Of a DNA stretch of 64,000 nucleotides, positions 23,617 to 36,600 are shown in pieces. How positions within the stretch are numbered: the first letter of the stretch is position 1; the number at the start of each line of letters is the position of its first letter. The translations under genes and the position numbers were made by a program. The DNA comes from Toxoplasma gondii ME49 (lineage: Eukaryota > Apicomplexa > Conoidasida > Eucoccidiorida > Sarcocystidae), in the NCBI RefSeq assembly GCF_000006565.2, contig NC_031469.1, positions 943,245 to 1,007,244 on the forward strand, read 5' to 3'. A model generated the notes under the pieces. The model worked only from the letters and a program-made list of their open reading frames with translations, ran no database searches and had not been told where the DNA came from.

Positions 23617-26600
23617 ATGGAGTTCACTGCTGACAACGTACGTTTTCCCCCTGCAGTTTTTCGCTCCGTACTCGCCGCAAAGAGGGAACTCTGAACACAG
23701 GTTTTCACCAGGGTGCTCGGGTGTACAGACACTGCTGTGCGCACGGAGGAAAATTGGGCCGACGTATCTTTGCGTTCCAGACATAGACGGCTGTCGTCCC
23801 CGCATCACATGTCTCTCGCCTGCCTTTCGAGGAAACCGTGTCCGTACTGTATTTGCTGTTTTTGAGGCGGGAAAGCAAATCAAAAACGATCGATCGGGGG
23901 TAATATCTCATCACGCGGTGTCGGGCTGGGGGAGTGCATCTACTTGGGAACGGACACATGTACATGTGTCTGCAGTCCTCTCGTGTGGAGTCGTCTGTGG
24001 CGTTTTTTCTTGCTGCTGGAACTTCTACCTTTCGAACTGCGTCCATCCGAGCCCTGGCGGCGAATGCAATGCAGAAGGCATCTCGGCGCATTTCTACAAG
24101 CACGATATGTGTTTTGAAATGGTGTGATCTACATGGAACACATAGGGATACGACTTGACACTGAGCAAAATCGTACGCGTGCGTCTATTATAGCAGCCGA
24201 ACACCCCATTATAGGCGTACCACCGGAACGTTAACATATAAACATACATATCTATGTGTGTAGACATTTCAATGTCTGTTTGCTTTTCGACGTGCCGCGT
24301 CGTATGCTCGATATCCTGCGGTCGATCTGTTGCCTTTGAGAGTCGAGTCTGTGCGGCCCTCTGTTACTTTCTTTTTCCCAGCGCTTGTTTTTGTTTCGTG
24401 TGGGTGCCCCCCGCCGTTAAGCTGTCGCGCTCTCCGCGGACAGGTCCCGCGACCGTGTTGTTTGACTTTCTGTCTGCGCCTCTCCAGGCCGCTCCCCTGA
24501 CGGAGCAGAACGCGCCGCAGGACGTCGAGGCCGTGAAGCCCGATGTGATTGAGAACGCGGCGGAAACCGCCAACGAGGAGAGCGCTGCCCCGACGCTGAA
24601 GAGACTCGTGTCGAAGACCACGCACATCAAGACCGTCACGGAGTCGCTGTCTCGCAAGCAAACTAAGGAAATCACAACGAACACATTGCACATGGGATGG
24701 AAAGAGACCAAGGAGGCGTTTCTCGCCCCCCGCTCGACCATCACTCACGCCGACGTAAGACTTTTGCCTGCAGTCAATACGACTGTTCCTCCCCCTTCTT
24801 GCAGGTCTGCGGCGGCCCCGCGGCGACTCACCTGCTCCTTTATTGGGATGGAAGCGCGTCAGGAGACCATGGGGTGTTCCCCGCAGACCATTCAGACTTG
24901 TGTCCATAGATCGACACCGGGTCCGACCATTCACGCTCGCGCTTCCCTGTGCAGGCTGACCTGGGCGAACTCGTGCGAAGCAGGCTGTTTTCTTCGCCAT
25001 GGTCGCGCGCAGCGCAGCTGTCGTGAATCGAAACCTCCGAATCCCGATACACACCTCATGCGGAGAAGCAAGGGCTTGCGCCTGTTGGAGACACAGGTGG
25101 ACCTCCGTGGTGAAGGCCGTGCTTTGTTTGCTTCTGCTCTGTGTCTGCCCAGGGTAGTGAGTCGGAAATCGCGCGCTTTGTACCCTCCGTCCAAGTGGTT
25201 GACCTGCCCTTGGACTTGGTGTACACGGTTCCCGAGGTGAAGACACGCATGGTGAACTACATCTTCGAGTGTCCTGCGCGCGGCCATTCGCGCCTGGTGC
25301 CTCGCGAGTTCCCGGTGGATACGCCGTTCGTCGTGCCGCAGTACCAAGACGTTAGCGTTCCTGTCGTTATGTCTCAAACGTTTGTGCCTGAACTGCAAGA
25401 GACCTCGAGGGTCGTCCAGGTCCCCGTTGCTCGCTACGTTCCGAAACTCGTCCCCGTCGATGTCTTCGTCCCCCGGCCGGTCGCCATCCCGATCAAGGCT
25501 GGAGAGGTGACCCAAGTGTCCAAGAACACCGTCATCAGCGACGACCTCATGCGCCAGCTGAGCGTGGAAATGAATCCGCACCTCGAGGCGCTCAACCAGT
25601 TCAACGCCCAGCAGGTCAGGGGGCCCGCGCAAGTCGATAAAAATAGGTCGAGAGTTGGGTCAGAGATGTCTACACTGGCGTGTACAGCCACAGAGCACAT
25701 AAATCTTGTAAATGCGTGGTTCGGTGAACAGCTCCTCATAGAAATAGATTCTTTTCTATGTGCACATGATTTGTGTAGTATCCCGCGAAAAGGCGATCTA
25801 GAGAAGGGGAAGGGAGCGGTCGGTCTTGGCGCCAGCTGTAGAAAGACGAACGTCGAAGCGAACTCGGAGGAAATCACGCCGTTCCTGTGTGCACATTTGC
25901 AGTTCTCGGTTCCCCCATTTTTTCTTTGTGGAGATACAGGGAGATCCGCGTTGGGGAGAGCACATCGTTGGCATGCGGGAGTGGGGAGTTACGCGCATGC
26001 CCTCGCGTTTTAGTTTGGAAGACGCGACAGGGTTTCAGTGTTCCCTTGAGGCGGTTCTCAAGGAGTTTTTGAGCTGTTGTTTTCCCATTTCTTCAGGCCC
26101 AGGTCATGAACAACGTCGTGGCTAGAGCTCAGGAACTCGCCACCCAGATGGACTGCCCTGTTCCATCTCGGGAGAAAATCGAAGTGAACGCATCCGCAGG
26201 CAGCGGTGCCGGTGCGACGATTGTCGACGAGCAAGGCAACAAGCAACTGCAGGTATGCTGGCCTTGCAGAAAATGCAGCAGAGAACCATATACACATGCG
26301 TGTACATGGACATATATATATATATATATATATGTATATATTGTTTCGACATTAGTTGGGGAGGAGGAGAGAGCGGAAATTGCAGGGGGGGGATTCCAGC
26401 GAAGGAATTCGGTTTTTCGTGTCCGTTTCTCTCGTCAGTTCACCCTTTTCCCGATCGTTTTTTTTGTCCTTTATGTTTCTGTCTGGAGAGTTCCGGCGCC
26501 GCGCTATTCCAGATTTCTTGGGCGCTGCGGTTTATCTCCGCTGTCCCCAGTTATTCGCTCGTTCCCCTGAAGCACCGCTTTCTCTCCTCTCTGTCTTGTT

Positions 26601-27106
26601 CATTTTTCCGTCACTGCGGCGTGGCTGACGGGGTTCGCGCCTTCTCCTTTTTGCACTTTTCTCTCGGCCGTTGTCAAGTCTCCTGTCGCCTTCGGTGCAT
26701 GCGCGACTGCGTGTCTTCTCAGTTGGACATGGGCGGCAAGGAGCTTCGGAGCGTGGAGATGGTATTCAAGCGTCTCCACGACGACATCAACACCTCGAAG
26801 TGCGTGGAGGAGAACATGCAGATCACCGAAGACATCATTCTCTGCGTGCACCGCGACCTGAACGGCGGTCGTCTTGAGAGCTTCCCTTCCGGGAACGCGG
26901 GCATTCCAATGATCTTCCGAGCGCCAGACCAGAAGCCGAGCGTCGCGAACGGTCTGCCGGAACGGGTGCCTCTGCGCAGCCTCACGAACGACTTGTCTCA
27001 TGCGGCTGCTGCACAGAACGAGTCCGCCACCACGACCGGTGAAGCCTCGCTCCCGACTGCGCTCAACGCGGAGGAACAGACCACCGCTGTCCCAATCGCT
27101 GCGTAG
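23617..27106 (+). CDS. IMC7: alveolin-repeat inner membrane complex protein
   Basis: Five in-phase exons, 23617-23637, 24488-24754, 25153-25614, 26097-26252 and 26723-27106, give 429 residues. Exon 1 is a 7-codon micro-exon (MEFTADN then GTACGT). Residues 97-250, exon 3, form the alveolin core: Val/Pro/Tyr-rich repeats such as VPSVQVVDLPLDLVYTVPE, VPQYQDVSVPVV, VVQVPVARYVPKLVPVDVF and PRPVAIPIKAG. The flanks are ordinary: an Ala/Glu/Thr N-terminus and a helical C-terminal region (MVFKRLHDDINTS, NMQITEDIILCVHRDL), then an Ala/Thr-rich tail. Alveolins form the subpellicular filament network under the alveolar sacs that gives the parasite shape and strength. The name IMC7 rests on my recollection that T. 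gondii IMC7 is adjacent to MMS19. The alveolin family call is firm, the paralogue call is not. In T. gondii IMC7 joins the mature mother skeleton and not early buds. Confidence 0.85.
26311..26342. repeat. TA microsatellite in the last alveolin intron
   Basis: TA run ending TATGTATATA, between the exons at 26097-26252 and 26723-27106. Confidence 0.85.
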
Positions 27107-28492
27107 ACGCCGGGAAAACTGAATGCGCCGCGAGAGACGCGGAGGAGGCAGCTGGAAGGGAAAGTTCGAGGCTGAGCTGGCCCCAGGGCCAGACCAGGGG
27201 CGAAGGCGCCGCAAGGAGGAGCCGAGAGACTCGAGGAGAGGAAGAGAACGCGGCACGCCTTGTTGCCAGGGGAGGCCGGCCGCATCACCGTCACCATCCT
27301 CTCGGAGACAGAGAAGTGTGGGGACAGTGGGGACTCCCAATAAGAGTGCTTGTCTCCACGCGACTGTTTGTGTTGAGCGAAGGCGAGAAGGAGAAGTCCC
27401 GCAGAGAACGGAGAGAGCGTTTCTGCATGCGCGGCCGTCACGGGAAACGGCGAGACGCGGTGGGGTCGGGATGCGCCGGATGTGGGCGGCGTCTCTCACA
27501 GCGTTCTCAAGTTGAGAACACCGTTCGGAGTCTGCACTGGCGATGTACAGCAGTCGAGACGGGACGTTCAGGAAAGCCAGTTTGATGGCCCGAGTGGAGG
27601 AGAGAGCCGCCGTGGAAGAACCGTGCATGCGCCGTTCGTCTCTCGCGAGGGCAAAACGTCAACGCAGGTGGCGAGCGCCCACCTCTGTTGGATGTACAGA
27701 CACCGGAGGTGGACTGCTTGTCTCCGCGCCGCGACTCCACTTGGGCAGTGCATACGTATTTCGCCGTGAGTCGTCGTCGAGTTTGGTGTCGAGCTTATCA
27801 AAGAGATGTGTGTGTGTGTCTGTGGAGAGGCGTCGTGAGCATTTGAGGTTTCTTTGCGTGGCGGACCACAGAGAGACAGCAGACGGCAGCTCATCAAACG
27901 GAAAGCCTTTTCCTGTCCCAGTTGTTCGTACCTCTGCGCCGGGTGCCACGGTCTCTCCTCTCAACTCGTAGATGCACTTGAGAAGACCCGCAGGTGACAA
28001 GCTACGACAGCAGCTGTGCTCTCCGCGACACCGCACAGCTCTGGTGCGCATGCAGTCGCCACGGGAGGGCACACAGATGCAAACGCGCGAACGTTTCACA
28101 GAGAGCGATGTAGAGAGTAGAGGAAGAGCCGCAATTCTGAGGAACATGTTGACGAACGACTGGGTATACAGAGATACATCTGCCGCACCGGAGCTGATCC
28201 GCGGAAGTCCTCTGGCGCAGCCGCGAATGGACTAGAAAACCGACGACGGTGCGTCTCCAACTCGGTCTCTACGCCTATGAAGACGAAGCAGTGTATGTAC
28301 TGATCACTGAGTCCCGTTCTCATCGTTTTGCACCTGCGAAAATGTATGGCTGCTATATATATATATATAGGAACAATCGTACCCAACCGCAATACCTCTG
28401 GAGTATCCTTTTGATACGCGACTATCAAACGAATAAGATATAAGTCGAGAAATGCGTTCTCTGGAGTCGATGCTCAGGCGATCGACGCGTTT
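27107..28492. other. 3' region of the alveolin gene
   Basis: GC-rich sequence after the alveolin stop. It carries one near-match to the dispersed GGTGT-N4-ACACC motif at 27691-27704 and a TA run near 28353-28370. No splice-supported coding was found, and it probably includes 3' untranslated sequence. Confidence 0.45.
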
Positions 28493-29471
28493 CTAAACGT
28501 TGGCGGTGCTGTAGCTCCCTGCATCGACCAGGAAATGCTGTTTTTGCTCAAAGAGATCCACATCAACGAGCGCTGTGTCTCTCTTGGAAAAGCCAAATCC
28601 TGTCAAAGAACCAAACTTTGAAAACGAAACAAAACACCTGAAGTGCAACTCTTCTGCACAGTGTGTAGGGTGAACAGCAAGTATTCCACCGGCAATACTC
28701 TGTTCTTTACATCGTACGAAAAATTGAATGATAGGCAACAATCTCGGGGATTTCTGCACTCCGATTCTTCACGAATCTAACCAAATATGCAATATATATA
28801 TATATATATATATATATATTGCCTAGAGGGAAGTCGAGCGCAGCAGGTGCAGGCCGCCACAGACGCTTTTGTGTATGCGAGTTGAGACGCAACATCGAGT
28901 CTGTGGAGAACTGGGTAATGGCGCAGTGAGGTGGTATTCGAACTTTCAACTTCACACCGTGGGAGACACAAAATGCCAGGGCTTGAAGGCGACTAACGCT
29001 CGCTGGCCACCACAGGGGAAAAACAATCTTCGACGTGTGAAGCCTGGAATCAGCCGATGTGGAAACACCGCAAGTTTCTCGGGAGCGTATGCTACGCGTT
29101 GGACTCCTCGTGTAGACCTGGAAGGTCGATGTTTACCGAATCCAAGTTCTCCTGTGCTTTTCACGAAGAACAGGTGAATTGCATTAACTATATAGTAGAA
29201 TCCGGCGTATCGTAGAAGACCCGCATTTTCACGCAAGCTGTACAAATGCCACAATATTATCAACTTTGGTAGCCTCTTTCCTACGATCAACCGTACGGAG
29301 GCAACGGGAACTTCTTTGCAACGACTTGTCGTTGGGTGAAGTTCTCAGTTCCCGAAACAGCTGACGCGAGTTCCTATTTCTTAGCATAATTGAGGCGTAT
29401 AACCATGAGGGCCTCACGATTCTTAGCAAATTGGAGCTTGACTGTGTTTTCGCGGTTGACGAAACAGAACT
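28493..29471 (-). CDS. unrecognised gene, two candidate 3' exons
   Basis: Two minus-strand segments have good splice sites and matching phase. 29471-29418 has its acceptor after a strong pyrimidine tract ending CGCAG and its donor GTGAGG, and encodes FCFVNRENTVKLQFAKN. 28653-28493 has its acceptor after CACACTGTGCAG and ends in TAG. Joined, the codon across the splice is Gln, and the product continues EELHFRCFVSFSKFGSL, GFGFSKRDTALVDVDLFEQ and HFLVDAGSYSTANV, with a mixed composition typical of a folded domain and unlike random frames nearby. Upstream exons are unresolved. Candidate coding-like minus stretches exist at 29645-29743 (GEIGVVAVGATVFLLEF, then TAA) and about 29830-29925, but their phases do not join. 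Not recognised. It would lie convergent to the alveolin gene and downstream of MMS19. Confidence 0.35.
28789..28822. repeat. palindromic TA array
   Basis: A TA run bounded by GCAA and TTGC, making a perfect 34-base palindrome able to extrude as a cruciform. Confidence 0.85.
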
Positions 29472-30605
29472 CTGCGTTCGAGGGGAAGCGAGACGAGACA
29501 GCCGCAATTGCAGTCAAACAGAAAAAACTTTCAAGCTTTTCGTCTGGTGTTGATTTACAAAGATTGCATAGAGGACTCCTTTGTAGTGACAACAGAAAAG
29601 TGTGTCTGCCCTTTGGTGCACGTCCGATCCAGCTCACAAACAGTTTATTTTAATCGATGAAATTCAAGCAGGAAAACAGTGGCACCGACAGCAACAACAC
29701 CAATTTCTCCAGTTAACCCGTTGGTCGCCTCAGAAGTCTCAACTACATGCCTCACTGACTACACAGCCTACGGCTCTTCTGAGTTTCTGGTGTGGTACAG
29801 TCGTTACACAGCTTCTTTCTCCAATGCCATATTCGGTACCTTGATCCTGTCGAGTTCAAAAATTGAAGTTCCTCTTTTAAGTGCAGCAAGGCCACAGACG
29901 TTGTTTCCTTGAATTTTAGTGAAGTTCCGGAACTTGTGGATTTCAAAAGGAAGAGTTTTTTTGAGGACACTACCTATCCGACGTAACATCAAACGAGTCT
30001 TTGCATGACATGTCATCTTGTCTTTGATACACTGTTTAATAAAAGGTACGCACACCTTCTACTAGCACTTAAACAGGTCTAGCAACCCTGCAAGTGTACA
30101 TACAGCGGACGGGAAGCCAAACTGAGACCCTGAACAAGCAAGCGCTGCTTGTGCAGACTCGCATACAGTCTCCACCCTGACGCAGTCTGCACCTCGAAGA
30201 CACTCCGACCCCGCTTGTCAAAGGACGAAGAGGCCATACCTCGGTACACACTCGCATGTACATGCAGATATATGCAGATGCACACTCTGCATGCACTCTG
30301 ACATAAAAACAAAACGTCTCCTCGCGGCATAGACACGCCTCGGAAAGGGGGTCGCGACCGGACTGGAAAGAGTAGAGAGAGTGGATGCTTTCCAGAGGGT
30401 AGTGTACATGCTGTACATGCTTTTCAGAGGCGCAGCAATGCTGGGGGGATACGAAGGCTGAAAGCGACCGCCGACCGGCCCCCCGGATATCGATCAAATC
30501 CTACGCGAGACCCAACAGTGCACCGCAGAAGCCCTGTCCGACCCTTTGCCGTCTCAGCCTCTCTCGGTTCCTTCACGTTCCTTTCTCTTTGTCCTCGTCG
30601 CTTCG

Positions 30606-33600
30606 TCACTCGAAGACGGACCACCGATTCTTGCACACTGCGGCTGCTCTCCTGATGACACGAACTGGATCGTCCAGGGCAGGGGAAACGCCTGCAAGGA
30701 CCTGAATACAGAAGCATAAAGAGAAAAAACAAAAAAATGAAAACAGAAAGGAAGAAAAACGGTGAAGACAGCAAAAGATAAAAGAGGAGATAAAAGAAGA
30801 GACACTTCCTCATCTCGAGTCAAGTCCGCAGCATTCGAACTCACCGCAGACCCCCGTCTCTCTTCTCCACGTTTCTCCCATCCCTTCTCCCTCTGGCGAC
30901 TTTCCGCTGTAGCAGACTCGCGTAGATCAGCCGAAAAAGAGTCTCAAATCAACTTTTCCACTTCCAATCGTAGTTCAAGCATTACCCCACACGTAACTGT
31001 CTCCTTCCAGCGTCGAGGACATGCATTTTCTCAAGTGTAACGCGTGAGCTTCGCTTCGTCTCCTCTGCCGACAACACCCGACAGCATTTCCGGCACTGCA
31101 AAAACTTAAACGATAGAGACACCCGAGACACGACGGCTACGTCTCTCCCGCGGAGTGCGACAAGGAGGGCCTGCGCAGAGAGTGGAGAAGCTCTGATGAG
31201 AAGCTGTCCCCGCTTTTTCTCTGTCTCCGGTATCTCCCCCCGCGGTTGGTTCAGCGTTCGCTTCCCTTCGGTACTTCCGTTTTTCTGCGAGCGCGTCCGT
31301 ACCTCTTTCTGCATTTTGGCAACGACGCCCATGGGTCGGTCTGCATAGTTGATGGCTGCCTGGAGTGCGAAGAGACGGAGAACAGGAGAAGCAAAGCCTC
31401 CCTTAGAACTCGGATTGTACAGAAGCCCTCTCTCTCTCTTCCTCCTTCGTTTCCTCTCCACTTCTTCTCGACCTCCTTGCTGTGCAACGGCGAGGAGAAA
31501 AGGAAGAATCAGATGAATGAAGCCGTCGAGAAACTGGAGTTCCATTTCTTCGAGTGCATGTGAGCTGCCTGTGACGTCCGCCCTCCCCTCCACAATCTCT
31601 CCGTTTCTCGCGTTCTTCTCCCCTCCTCTGTCTGCTTCTTCCTGTTCCCTCTTTTCCAGAGTTCCTTCCCTCTCTTCTCCGTTCGCACTGCGAGACACGG
31701 GGGCTTCCTGCAGGTTTCTTGTCGCTGGAGTCACATGCAGTTCCGTAGGTGCTCTTTGTCGTGAAGCGCCATTGGAAGACTGATAAATCTGTGAGTCTGT
31801 GGTTGTCTCTTCACTGGCGCCAAGTGGAGACGAAGCGAGAACTGCACGCTGAGACGCGAGCTCACGCAGAACGCGTTTTCGCCGTTGCGCCGAGAGAATC
31901 AGAAGAAGCGTGGACGCGAGCAAGGTGTCTTCGGCCTCTTCCACAGCTGAGAGGAAACCCGCGAAAAGACGAAAACCGGGTGTACAGACACCCGAAGGCG
32001 ACGCCGTCGACGTCTCCGCCTCGCAGCAGAGAGAGCTGGGGTGTCCCGACACAAAAAGCACCGCGTTGCTTCTGTCTTTTTTCTCTGTCTTGCATGCGCT
32101 CTGTGTCTCGGCTTGCCCTCTCCCGCGCTGGTCTGTCTCCCCCCCTGTTTCGCACACAGTTCGCTTCTGTCCTCCAGAAGGACAGCTCGCGCCCTTCGTC
32201 CTCGCGTTGGCTGCGACGCGCAGAAGGCTGCGCGTGAGCGGATGGAGAGCTGGCCGAGAACTCTCAGTCTTGTCAGAGAAGTACAGAGAGACTGCCCACA
32301 GAACCAGCGTCGCGAGGAGGCCGCGTTGCGGTTGCGGGTCGCATGCACCGAGAGGAGGAACGGTCGAACCGGAAGAAAGTTGGCGACTGCATGCGTCGTC
32401 GATTCCGTGGAGGAGAACCTCCTCGACAGGCAGACAGGTTGCTGCGCGCGCGAGGCTGGCGACGCCAGGGAGAGCTGCCAGACGGATCTGAAAGGCAGAG
32501 AGAGAAGGAGCGTCCCGCGCTCCTTTGGCTCCAGGGACCTGCGGACAGAGCGCCTGAAAAAGTGACACCGAGGAGGCGAAACGCGAAACAAGCGCCTCGG
32601 GGCCCCGCGCGGCGAGCTGTCCACGGAGAGTACATACACCCGAGCTGGCAGCAACGAGGACGCTTCGCGCGACGCGTTTGCGTGACCGATCGGAGAGACG
32701 GAAGTGGAGAAACGTTCTCTCGTCGCTGTCTCTCAAGTGTCTCCCCACCGTGTGCCTCGCGTCTCCGCTTCGCCAGTTGTCGCCATCAAACGACGGCGGG
32801 GAACAAGGCAGCAGGGGCAGCAAGCCGGGAAGAACTTCTTTATCTTCTTTTCTACTCGTTCTCCTTTCCTTTTTGCCCTGTCCGCCGCCGTCTGTCCCCC
32901 CGCGCTGGTCTGTCCCTCTGGCTCGATGGTCGGCTAGTCGCTGCATCTGTTCCTCCCCCTGAAAGCAGTCGCCCTCTTGAATCAGCAGCTCTGTCGTGAG
33001 CGTCACAGGGTCCGCCAGGAGTCGCGCGACAGCTCGCGAGGACGCGAGCGCGAGCCATAGCGCCGGCAACGCTTCGCGTGGAGACACGCGAGGGTGATTC
33101 GGAGACACCTGAGTTCCAGACGCTGCAGAGAAGCCACTGTCGCGCAGATGCGGCGCAGGCGGAGACACGCAGGTCCTCCCTTCGCCTGCGACCTGCTCCT
33201 CGTAGCGGCGAGAGCTCCGCTCTGTATCTGAGAAAACGTGGAAGACAGGCCGACCTTCGGAGACAGCTGCGAGAGGCGCGAAGACCGGGAGAAGAAGCGT
33301 CCGCAATCGCGCAGAGGTAAAGTCTTCTGCATGCGTTTCCTCACGCAAAAACAAAGCCTCCACCGTTGCCCGGCTCCAGACAGTTGCTTGGACGGCCTGC
33401 TCGCACGGCGCGGCAGGCGCGGAACACGGAGAGGAATTCGTCTCCGATTGGACGCAGTCTTTTGATTGCGTGCCGTCTTCGTCGCAGGCCTTTCTCTTTA
33501 GAACCTTGTGTTCATCCAGAGCGGCCAGCAAGCGCCGCAACGTGCCGGTGTCGCGCGCGAAATACAAGACTGCTTGGACAACTTGAAGCACGGCCGCCTC

Positions 33601-36600
33601 CGAGAGGCCTCGAGCAAGGTGTACAGACCCCTGAGACTTGCCCACTTCCGTCCAGGAAATACAGCGATCTAGAAGCCGTTCCAGGAAAATCGACAGATCG
33701 CTCGGTGCGTCCTGTTCTGGCTGTCTGCGTGAGTTGTTCTCGTTCTCGGGGGCCGAGCCCCGCGCGAGGAAAGGCAAGACAGCAGGAGCGAGAAGAAGCC
33801 CGCATGCTTCTCCTTCTGCGTCTGTCTCTGTTTTCGTCTCGCCTTCGCCGTGTACGTCTGTCGCGCCCTGCCCGACAGCGAGAGAGAGGAGAGAGACGCC
33901 CAGAGTCGTGGCTTCCGCGGCAGGCAAAGCGTGAAGAAGAAGGTCAACTAGACGGCGAAGGTGACAAAGAAAAGACGAGGAGTCGACAGTTGAGTCGGAC
34001 GAAGCAACGCAGACAGCATGTCGAAGTGCTACGATGAGAGGTGAGAATGCGTCGCATGTCGAAACGCGACATTGACTTTCTTCGCCCGAACCCGACGGCC
34101 TTTCTCCAGACGACACACAACCTGAAGAAGCCGCGCTCCGAGAAGCTCTCTCGGGTGTACATACACCTGACTCGCCGGACGCGTGACTCCGATCGTTCGC
34201 CTGGAATCCGCCCCTCGCCCTGTCCGCCTTTTCTTCGTTTGCCCTCGCGTTTGCGCAGACCTGGGCGATTCGCAGCCACGCAGTGAGGCACTCCGTCGTC
34301 GTCTTCAAGACGCGCGTACCCACGACCTTAGCTCTCTCCTTCGACTCCCTTTCTTCGCCTTCTCCAGGCTTTTCTCTCCCCTCGGTCCTGAGAGAAGAAG
34401 ATTGGGCAGCCTGCGCCGCGCTCGCAACGAAAAGGGCAGCGATCGACCGCTGCAGTTCTTCGAGAGCAAATCGTTCAGAAGAACATGTCGAGTGGTTTGC
34501 TGTTTCTGCGAGAGCTCGCCCCGAAAGACCTTCGTCGCTCTCCAGCAACACCGATGAAACAGCAGTACGCGCCTCGCGTCTCTCGCCGGTCTCTGCTAAG
34601 GCGCAGGGGCGCTCCGACGGGGACGGAGACGACGGAGAAGAGGTGGAAAGCGTACAGGCCGTAGAAGGTCTAGAGGAGAAGGGAGGAAAAGACGAAGAAG
34701 GTGGAGAATCAGAAATTCGCATCGAGGCAAAGGCCAAGGGAGTCAAGTTCGACCGGCCAAGGAGAACAGCAGCGACGGCGAGAGCCATTTCCAAGGAGAC
34801 AGCTGGAGGAAGAAGAGAGAGAAGTGAAGAGCGACTTGTCTCGGGGGATTTGGCCGTTGTGCGCGCTTCGCTCCCGCCACAACAAGGCCCAGAAGACAGA
34901 AAGTGGACGTCGCTTTCCAAGGAGGGGAGAGAGCCGCGAAGAAGTAGCGTGCCTGATTCCAAAAGAATCCGCGAAAGCGACACGGCGAGAGAAGTGACAA
35001 TCGATGGATTCTGTGGAGAGGTACGTCGATTTCGTTTGTCGAAGTTGCGCGGCAGAAGAGAAGAGGGGAGAGACGAAGACTGTTCAACTAACTCAAGTAT
35101 GGCCTCCGCGGGGACCTGCACGCTCGCTGCTCCTTCCCCAGGTGTCCCACCCTCAGTGTCGCGATTCTCAGGTGTACATACACTCGACCCGAACGACACC
35201 AGGGACCCGCGTGCATCTCCCTGACCGGCTGTTCCGTCCTTCTCGCTGCGCCGCAGATGAATGGAAACAGCGGTCGCGCTCTGTCGCTCCCAAAACGCGA
35301 TTTGTTCAGCGAGTGCATGCGCTGAAAAAGACGCAACAGACGGCAGTTCTCTCCTCGCCAACAAAACATGCTGCAACGCTCGCAGGAGGCCGAGAAGGAA
35401 ACTTGAGGAATCCGTTAAGAGGCCCGAGAGACCCTCGAGACGGAGTGTCATCTCCAAGAGATTCACGTAGGAGTTCTGAAATGTCACCGCATCCTCTTCT
35501 TCTTCTTTCTCTCCTTCCTGTCCGTCTTCTTGCTCTTCATTCTCTTCCTTCTCTTCGTCTTGTTTCGCTTCTTGCTCCTCGTCTTCTTTCTTTCCGCGTT
35601 CGTCCTTCCGCCCTTCCTTTCCTTCCCTCTCCCCACCCAGCGCTGGCACGCCTCCGGCCCCAGAGTCACACAGCACCGAGGAAGCAGACGCCACAGAAGA
35701 GGAGACAACAGAAGAGGAGAGAGGAGAGGAGACAACAGAAGAGAGAGGAGAGGAGACAGGAAACGGGTTGCTTGGAGAGAAACCTAGGAGAGAGGCGAAC
35801 AAGCGAATAGCCACATCGCGCAATTCCGGGAGCTGTTGGGGAAGCGCGGCGACTTCTGCGATGGCTTGGAAGAGCGGGGAGAAAGTGTCAGTTCGCATGC
35901 GCAGCGCCAGGTGACAGCGAGCTCGCTTGAAGAGCGAGAGGAGACGAAGAAGAAGGAGGCCAGCTTCCGCGGGGGAACAGGCATCTTCATTCGCCAAGAC
36001 ACCAGCGGCAATGCAAGTCGTCAGAAAGCGCTCGACTATTTGTACAGTCGAGACGACTCTCGGCAAAGCTCTATCCCAGGCGCTCAGCAACTCCTCCGTT
36101 TCTTTCTCTTCTGAACGGTAAGCTGCCTCGGACGCCGGAATTCCATTTCGTTCTCCAACTCGCCCCGATTCATCTTCTTCGCCTCCAGGTCTCGACCGCG
36201 AACCCCCCGAGGAAGCTGCGGAGTCGCCCCAGCCTTTCCCGTTTGGAGCAGAGTGTGCCTCTTCTGTCGAGACAGATGTCCTTCGTGTCTTCCCTCCGCC
36301 TTTCCGCGTCGCCTGCGAGGAGAACGCCGACGGACAGCAGGCGAGGGTGAGTTTGAGCAGCGGAAGGATGCATGCGTCCAGAGACACTCGACAGACTGAG
36401 GCTGACGCCACGGCAGACCGCAGAAGAAACTGACACGCAGCCGTGCACGCAGGGCTTCCAGGGGGCTGTTGAAAGTCCACCAGCGGACCAAACAGCTCCT
36501 CAAGGAGCGGTCGAACTTGCTCCAGAACCTCTGCAGGCGGCGAGGAGGCAAGAGCAGCAGAAGAAGCAGAGGAACTCGTCTCGCTGTCGTCTTCGGGTCC

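Noticed and set aside
29418..29471. Resemblance of FCFVNRENTVKLQFA to the end of a GOLD/p24 domain
   Set aside because: The following residues lack the coiled coil, membrane helix and KKxx tail of p24 proteins, so the similarity is too short to use.
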